Source: Synergistaceae bacterium
Lineage (GTDB): Bacteria; Synergistota; Synergistia; Synergistales; Aminobacteriaceae
Direction of reading: 5' to 3'
Assembly (NCBI GenBank): GCA_017447325.1
Contig: JAFSNU010000423.1
Location: 1 to 11,511 of the forward strand
Length of the DNA: 11,511 nucleotides
Below the pieces are notes generated by a model. It saw only the letters and a program-made list of their open reading frames with translations, made no database searches and was not told the origin of the DNA. Made by a program: the position numbers and the translations under genes. This document shows, in pieces, positions 7,252-11,511 of this stretch (position 1 is its first letter; every line of letters begins with the position of its first letter).

Positions 7252-8625
7252 ATGCGTAAGTTTATAGCTGCTTTAAGCTTGCTTTGCTTATTTTCCGGCG
7301 CGGCGTATGCGTTAAAAGCGGACGATTTTCTTCCGCCCGTTCAGGCTGAAAGCAAGGCAGGGCAGGAAGAATTATTGAAAGACAAAAGCCCTGAAGATAA
7401 ATTAGAACTTGTGAAAGATGAGAAATTAGGACTTGAAGTAGCTGAGTTTAAAAGTCAGTCTGTGAGCTTGCAGGACGCTATTAATAAAGTTATAGCCAAG
7501 CCTAAGACCGGCTGTCAGGTAGTGCGCGGCGATAATCAGGGTCCGACTTTAGTTGCGACAGGAATGGGGACGTATAGCTTAAATTACGAAAATATTATGG
7601 CCTCGAGAATAGAGCAGCGCAACGCGTATGTAATAGCGTTTATGCGGGCTAAGGACGAGATGGCCAGGACTTTATCAGGCATAAGCTTTGAAGGCGCGTC
7701 GTACTTTGAGCAGGGCAGCCAATCCCAGACTAATAGTTTAAAAGTTTTAAATAATATTAATACAAGCTTGAGCGAGAGATTAAAGCAGTGGGCGCAGGCA
7801 GTGTTAAAGGGTTATGTGACGTATTCGGTGCAGGATGACGGCAAAGGCCGCGTGTATGTGACTATAGTCAGCAGTCCTAAGACAAGGGCGAATTTTGACC
7901 GTAACGGCTATAGTTCGGAAGGCTTGACGGCTGAGACTTTGCGCGAGGGCTTAGACAGTATAATAGCTGAGATAAAGAAAGGTCTTGTGCCGCCGGTCGG
8001 AGGAAGAATAGTCGAGGCTAATACCGGCGAGGTCGCATGGGTAGGATTTGGCAGCGCTATAGTGCGTCTTGACAGCGAGCCGGACGTTCAGGCCGAGCTT
8101 GAGCTTCAGGCGGAGCAGATAGCGGGCTTGAGAGCTGTTGACGGCTTGGCCGGAATTATTTTCGGCGACGAGACTAAATGGCAGGCTCACGTTGACGAGG
8201 ACACGAGCCGAATGATTAAGTCGTTTGAAGCAGCGCAGAAAAATGATCCGGTTATAAAAGGCGCAAAGGGCGGTTTAAATGCCGGTATAAAAGAGTATGA
8301 AAACAGAGTTCGCGAAATGCGCAATGAGATTATTAACAACGAAAAAGTCAGCAGCATAAGAAGCGGGATTTTGCCGCCCGGCATTATGCGTCAGACCGAG
8401 CTTGACGACGACGGATATTTTGCTTACGGCATAGCTGTGTATTTGCCAAGTGCAAGCGACATGGCCGCGCAGGCTAAGCAGGAGATGGAGAAGACTGAGA
8501 TAGTTAGGGAAGTAAATCCCAATGCGTTTAAAAATACGCAGGGCATAACGCCGCAGAAGGTTGACCCGAATAAAACTCAGGAGATGAAACGAGGCCCGTC
8601 CGGTGTTGTCGAGCAGAATTTATAA
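7252..8625 (+). CDS. Exported protein with two tandem LPP20-like modules
   Basis: A 457-aa protein of unknown function. Residues 1-20 are a signal peptide ending in AYA. A charged segment (about 30-80) precedes module 1 at about 98-215: strand TLVATGMGTYSL, a helix IMASRIEQRNAYVIAFMRAKDEMARTL (in two halves), a serine/asparagine-rich stretch, a helix ending in AVLKGYVTYSVQ, and strand GRVYVTIVSSP. Module 2, about 258-400, repeats the plan: EVAWVGFGSAIVRL, an alanine/glutamate helix (ELELQAEQIAGLRAVDGLAGI), a helical stretch, GILPPGI, and DGYFAYGIAVYLPSA. The tail (401-457) looks disordered. An in-frame GTG at 7246 would add two residues but sits too close to the binding site. The 3' end overlaps the next gene by 23 bp. 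No enzyme motif is seen. A duplicated scaffold or ring-type module is inferred from the fold pattern only. Confidence 0.85.
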   Translation: MRKFIAALSLLCLFSGAAYALKADDFLPPVQAESKAGQEELLKDKSPEDKLELVKDEKLGLEVAEFKSQSVSLQDAINKVIAKPKTGCQVVRGDNQGPTLVATGMGTYSLNYENIMASRIEQRNAYVIAFMRAKDEMARTLSGISFEGASYFEQGSQSQTNSLKVLNNINTSLSERLKQWAQAVLKGYVTYSVQDDGKGRVYVTIVSSPKTRANFDRNGYSSEGLTAETLREGLDSIIAEIKKGLVPPVGGRIVEANTGEVAWVGFGSAIVRLDSEPDVQAELELQAEQIAGLRAVDGLAGIIFGDETKWQAHVDEDTSRMIKSFEAAQKNDPVIKGAKGGLNAGIKEYENRVREMRNEIINNEKVSSIRSGILPPGIMRQTELDDDGYFAYGIAVYLPSASDMAAQAKQEMEKTEIVREVNPNAFKNTQGITPQKVDPNKTQEMKRGPSGVVEQNL

Positions 8626-9307
8626 GATTATTTATAAGCTTGCAGCTTGCCTGTTGTTATTATTTATGACGGCAGGCAGGCTGTTTGCTTTAGATTTAGA
8701 TTTAAATAAATTTTTGAGTGAGATTCCGGCAATAGCTGACGGCAAAAATCTTGAAGAGATAGACGAAGGCTTGTTTAAAGACGCCGGAGTTTTATATAGC
8801 TTAATAATTTTGGATTTAGATGCTCAGGATTTAGAGGCCGAAGAAATTGCGCGCAATATAGCTTTAGTTAAGGCGAGCCATAAATTAGCATTATATATAG
8901 GCCGGTCTAAACTTGATAAAAATAAATTTGAAGTTGACGACGCGCTTGAAAGCGCTTTATTTAATTATTATTTAAATTTTATCAAGGGCACCGAACGGGC
9001 GGCTGATGTTATAAATAATAAAGTCTTTGCGCTTGCATGGCTTGATGCTGATACAGTAAAGCAGCTTGAGAATTTAGATTTAAATAATAAATTATTTATA
9101 AATAATTATTTGAACAACGCGCTTGAAGCTGACAGCTTGAGCGTTGAGATATTAGATAATATTTATTTAAATTTTAATTTAAATTTAAGCAGCGGTAATT
9201 TAATTAAGATGGGCAGGCTTTACAGGGCTGCCGGAGATAAAGTTAAAGCTTTAAATGCGTTTAGACTTGCTCGAAAGCGTTATCATGAAGAGAACAGGCT
9301 AAAATAA
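8603..9307 (+). CDS. Small exported protein, weak LPP20-like pattern and TPR-like tail
   Basis: A 234-aa protein, last gene of the operon. Its first 29 residues form a signal peptide: basic start with R5, K8 and K12, a hydrophobic core LAACLLLLFMTAG, and cleavage probably after LFA. Residues about 63-155 recall the neighbours' domain: IILDLDAQDL, a helix IARNIALVKASHKLALYI, then NFIKGTERAADVI and strand KVFALAWLDADTV. The match is much weaker than in the other genes. Residues about 195-230 (NLIKMGRLYRAAGDKVKALNAFRLA) look like one TPR repeat. The GTG at 8603 lies inside the previous gene, 8 nt after a GAGG at 8591. TTG 8606 is an alternative. A later ATG at 8666 would destroy the signal peptide. 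Function unknown. A TPR tail suggests binding another component of the same cluster. Confidence 0.75.
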   Translation: MLSSRIYKIIYKLAACLLLLFMTAGRLFALDLDLNKFLSEIPAIADGKNLEEIDEGLFKDAGVLYSLIILDLDAQDLEAEEIARNIALVKASHKLALYIGRSKLDKNKFEVDDALESALFNYYLNFIKGTERAADVINNKVFALAWLDADTVKQLENLDLNNKLFINNYLNNALEADSLSVEILDNIYLNFNLNLSSGNLIKMGRLYRAAGDKVKALNAFRLARKRYHEENRLK

Positions 9308-9310
9308 TAA

Positions 9311-9350
9311 ATAATGCCCTCGCTAATTTGAAAAGCGGGGGCGTTATTTT
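9311..9350 (+). terminator. Rho-independent terminator of the eight-gene operon
   Basis: Arms 9311-9324 and 9334-9347 pair over 14 bp with two G-U wobbles, with a GC-rich centre (GCCCTCGCT against AGCGGGGGC), a 9-nt loop (aatttgaaa) and a T run at 9347-9350. It starts 3 bp after the last stop codon and is the only strong hairpin I see between genes in the window, which marks the end of the transcription unit. Confidence 0.9.
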
Positions 9351-9355
9351 ATAAT
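9328..9355 (+). promoter_or_regulatory. Predicted sigma-70 promoter for the rRNA methyltransferase gene
   Basis: TTGAAA (9328-9333, 5 of 6 against the -35 consensus) is followed after 16 bp by TATAAT (9350-9355, 6 of 6 for the -10). Transcription would begin near 9362, leaving a leader of about 29 nt that contains the AGAGG ribosome binding site. The -35 box is in the loop of the upstream terminator. AT-rich DNA makes chance -10 matches common, so the paired boxes, spacing and position carry the argument. Confidence 0.6.
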
Positions 9356-9375
9356 AATTAAAATTTTAAGATTAA

Positions 9376-9380
9376 AGAGG
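9376..9380 (+). promoter_or_regulatory. Ribosome binding site supporting a TTG start
   Basis: AGAGG lies 10 nt before the TTG at 9391, the same spacing as for the genes at 5023 and 7252. The TRAM domain of the encoded protein begins directly after this TTG, and no in-frame ATG nearby would keep it whole. Confidence 0.7.
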
Positions 9381-9390
9381 CTTATTAAAA

Positions 9391-10752
9391 TTGAATAATA
9401 TATTAAAGCTAAAGATAACCGGAATAACGAGCGACGGCGCGGGCATTGCGAGAAGTGAAACTCAGGGCGTGATATTTGTTGAACGTGCGTTGCCCGGCGA
9501 GATTATCACTGCAAAAATTTTTGAGCAGCATAAAGATTTTGCGCTTGCAAAAATTATTGAGATTAATCAAGCTCATCCTGAGCGCGTCACGCCAAAGTGC
9601 GAGCATTATTATAAATGCGGCGGCTGCCAGTTACAGCACGCGAGTTATAATTTGCAGCTTAAATTAAAAGCCATGATAGTTAAAGACGCGATGACGAGGC
9701 TCGGCGGCTTTGATGCAAATTTATTTGAAAATTTAGAATGCGTCGCTTCGCCTAAAGAATTTGGCTATAGAAATAAGGCGGCGTTCCCTGTGCAAGCTGC
9801 GCAAAATTCAAATCATAAAAATCAAAAACTCGTCACGGGATTTTACCGGGCAGGAACGCATAGAATAGAGCCGGTTAAAAATTGTCCGGTCAATGATGAC
9901 GCGTTAAATAAAATGTACGCAAGCATATTAGGCGGCCTTAATGATTTAAATTTGGACGGCTATAACGAAGACGACAACACCGGCAAATTAAGACATATAA
10001 TAATGCGCACGGGTCAGCATACTAAACAAAATTTATTGAGCTTCGTTATTAACGGCAAACTTTCAGCTAAAGCTATTAAATCTTTAATTGCTTTAGGCAA
10101 CAAGACCAAGCCCGACACAATAACTATCAATCACAACTCGCGCCCGGGCAACACTATACTCGGCAATCACACGGAGAGCATAACCGGCAATGGCATTATT
10201 GCAGAGCAATTAGATAAATATACTTTGAATTTCGACACGACTTCGTTCTTTCAGGTAAACACGCTTCAGGCTGAAAATTTATTTAAATACGCCTCGAGCT
10301 TGGTCGACGGCGCGGAAAGTATTTTAGAGTTATACAGCGGTGTCGGGTCTTTGACTTGCTATCTTGCGGATAAATGCGAACATGTCACGAGCATCGAGGA
10401 CTGGCGCAGCGCGGTTAAAATGGCCAAGCGTAATTTAAGATTAAATAATTTAGGCGAGCGCGTTAATGCTTTATGCGGCAAGAGCGAAGAGCTGATAGAA
10501 GATTTAGAGTTAAGAAATTATGACGCTGTAGTTTTAGATCCGCCGAGAGACGGCTGTAATCGCGCAGTGCTGAACGCGATTAAAGACATGAATATTAATA
10601 AAATAGTTTACGTGTCCTGCAACCCGGCGACGTTAGCACGCGACTGCAAGATTTTGAGAAATTTTAATTATAATTTAAAGTCTATAAAGGCTTTCGATAT
10701 GTTCCCGCAGACGGCGCATGTAGAGACAGTGGCGATGCTGGAGAAATTTTAA
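9391..10752 (+). CDS. rlmD: 23S rRNA (uracil-C5)-methyltransferase, RlmD/RumA family
   Basis: A cytoplasmic enzyme that transfers methyl from S-adenosylmethionine to C5 of a uridine in 23S rRNA. It has 453 aa, about the usual family length. Residues 1-60 form a TRAM RNA-binding domain. C70, C76, C79 and C165 match the four iron-sulfur cysteines of RlmD (C-x5-C-x2-C plus a distal one). The methyltransferase domain has the FFQVN segment (286-290), SAM motif I ELYSGVGSLT (about 313-322), acidic E336, D383 in LDPPRDG, the catalytic nucleophile C410 in SCNPATLARD, and E445 in HVET as the likely general base. All key residues are intact. It starts with TTG, has its own probable promoter and is functionally unrelated to the upstream operon. 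Whether it modifies U1939, U747 or both cannot be told from sequence by eye. Confidence 0.94.
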   Translation: MNNILKLKITGITSDGAGIARSETQGVIFVERALPGEIITAKIFEQHKDFALAKIIEINQAHPERVTPKCEHYYKCGGCQLQHASYNLQLKLKAMIVKDAMTRLGGFDANLFENLECVASPKEFGYRNKAAFPVQAAQNSNHKNQKLVTGFYRAGTHRIEPVKNCPVNDDALNKMYASILGGLNDLNLDGYNEDDNTGKLRHIIMRTGQHTKQNLLSFVINGKLSAKAIKSLIALGNKTKPDTITINHNSRPGNTILGNHTESITGNGIIAEQLDKYTLNFDTTSFFQVNTLQAENLFKYASSLVDGAESILELYSGVGSLTCYLADKCEHVTSIEDWRSAVKMAKRNLRLNNLGERVNALCGKSEELIEDLELRNYDAVVLDPPRDGCNRAVLNAIKDMNINKIVYVSCNPATLARDCKILRNFNYNLKSIKAFDMFPQTAHVETVAMLEKF

Positions 10753-10774
10753 GCGAAAGGAGATTGATTTATTT

Positions 10775-11511
10775 ATGGACAGGCATGACATAATTGAAAA
10801 GATCGGGCGGAAATATCTTACGTCTAATATCGAGGCCGGCGAGTACAGCTACGTTAAAGCTGCCGGCAGCAAAGAGGATTTAGATAAGGCCGTCGGTCAT
10901 CAAGTCAAGCATTATAAACTTGATATTCGATTTGAGTTTAAAGATTTAGCTGTATTGGTAGAGACGAAGCAAAATTTTGTCAAGGCTGACGAGGAGCAGC
11001 TGAAAGAATATTTGGACTGCGAGCGCGCGGTTAATCGCAGCAAGAAAATTATCTGCATTCTCGCGAATATTAATGATAATAAAATTAAAGTCTGGCAGTC
11101 GTCTATGGACGATAAAAATTTGCTTGCGGGCGAGACCGTACTCGATAACGCAAAGCATTATTATGATTTATTTAATTTAAAGACTAAGAACGACCGTGAG
11201 ACAGTTTTAAAAAATACTTTTGATTTAAATCAAATGCTGCATAAGATGGGCATAAATGAGAATGAGCGCAGTCAATTCGTCGGCACTACGCTGCTTTATA
11301 TTAAAGATGTGATTAATAAGTTTGGAGCTAAAGAGATTAATCAAGAGCTGTTGGAAAAATTAAAAACGCACTGGTCTATTATGAGTTCTGACGGAATTAG
11401 AGCAGAGATCGGCGGCGTGTTAAGACAACTTTTAGACAACGACAATGATAATAAGGCAGAAAAGCTAAAGCTGCTGCAAAAGGCCGTACTCGATGATCAA
11501 AAAGTTAAACA
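10775..11511 (+). CDS. Restriction-modification enzyme, type IIG-like N-terminal part (cut by window edge)
   Basis: Only the first 245 codons are present; the frame is open at the edge. Residues about 1-110 look like a PD-(D/E)XK nuclease domain: D50 in KLDIRFEF, then E63 and K65 in VETKQ, followed by QLKEYL and the strand KKIICILANINDNKIKVW. Residues about 130-215 continue with NDRETVLKN, LNQMLHKMGI and ERSQFVGTTLLYIKD, a segment I recognise from single-chain type IIG or type I-like N6-adenine DNA methylases, where the SAM motif and the NPPY motif follow further on. Family members are usually about 900-1200 aa. AAGGAG (10757-10762) lies 12 nt before the ATG. The 22-bp gap after the rRNA methyltransferase gene contains no terminator, so co-transcription is likely. 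The methylase and target recognition parts cannot be checked here. Confidence 0.82.
   Translation, partial: MDRHDIIEKIGRKYLTSNIEAGEYSYVKAAGSKEDLDKAVGHQVKHYKLDIRFEFKDLAVLVETKQNFVKADEEQLKEYLDCERAVNRSKKIICILANINDNKIKVWQSSMDDKNLLAGETVLDNAKHYYDLFNLKTKNDRETVLKNTFDLNQMLHKMGINENERSQFVGTTLLYIKDVINKFGAKEINQELLEKLKTHWSIMSSDGIRAEIGGVLRQLLDNDNDNKAEKLKLLQKAVLDDQKVK

Noticed and set aside
8642..8653. LAAC in the signal sequence of the gene at 8603, formally a lipobox
   Set aside because: The cysteine (residue 16) is at the beginning of the hydrophobic core, not at its end; about a dozen hydrophobic residues follow it. Cleavage after LFA is more likely.
9476..9667. Second + strand open frame inside the rRNA methyltransferase gene
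   Set aside because: It lies in another frame across the TRAM domain and the iron-sulfur cysteines, which are clearly encoded by the main frame.
10946..11158. Minus-strand open frame of 70 codons inside the restriction gene
   Set aside because: The + strand frame is continuous from 10775 with a good ribosome binding site and recognisable nuclease motifs, so this is a shadow.

Overview
The window looks like chromosomal DNA of a diderm (Gram-negative-type) bacterium. Most genes encode small exported proteins with N-terminal signal sequences, and several carry domains resembling the LPP20/FlgP/FlgT families of outer-membrane-associated proteins. Composition is mixed: alanine, arginine and glycine codons are often GC-rich (GCG, CGC, GGC), while leucine and asparagine favour TTA and AAT, giving long TTAAAT-type runs. 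This mixture and the LPP20-plus-ankyrin content remind me of gut Synergistota, but that is an impression and not a demonstrated assignment.

Positions 1-9307 hold eight genes on the + strand, spaced from -23 to +42 bp, with no terminator visible between them and one strong intrinsic terminator (9311-9350) right after the last. They read as one operon. In order: two tandem paralogous exported proteins with an N-terminal LPP20/FlgT-like domain (13-1071, 1078-2316); two exported ankyrin-repeat proteins of matching design (2331-3428, 3471-4979), the second with 28 tandem K-x-E-E-P pentapeptides between its ankyrin blocks; an exported long coiled-coil protein with an LPP20-like domain and a conserved C-terminal domain (5023-6771); a tiny LPP20-like protein (6781-7230); an exported protein with two LPP20-like modules (7252-8625); and a small exported protein with a faint version of the same pattern plus a TPR-like tail (8603-9307). 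The unifying idea, which is inference, is a multi-component periplasmic or outer-membrane assembly built from divergent copies of one fold, with ankyrin proteins and a coiled coil as scaffolds. I see no flagellar, secretion-ATPase or pilus gene in the window, so the function is unknown.

From 9311 onward the content changes. A terminator overlaps a near-consensus sigma-70 promoter whose -35 box lies in the terminator loop. This promoter should drive an RlmD/RumA-type 23S rRNA uracil-5 methyltransferase (9391-10752), a housekeeping gene with all catalytic and iron-sulfur residues. After 22 bp comes the start of a large restriction-modification protein (10775 to the window edge), whose N-terminal PD-(D/E)XK nuclease-like domain and following helical segment match the type IIG / N6-adenine methylase pattern. 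Its methylase part lies outside the window.
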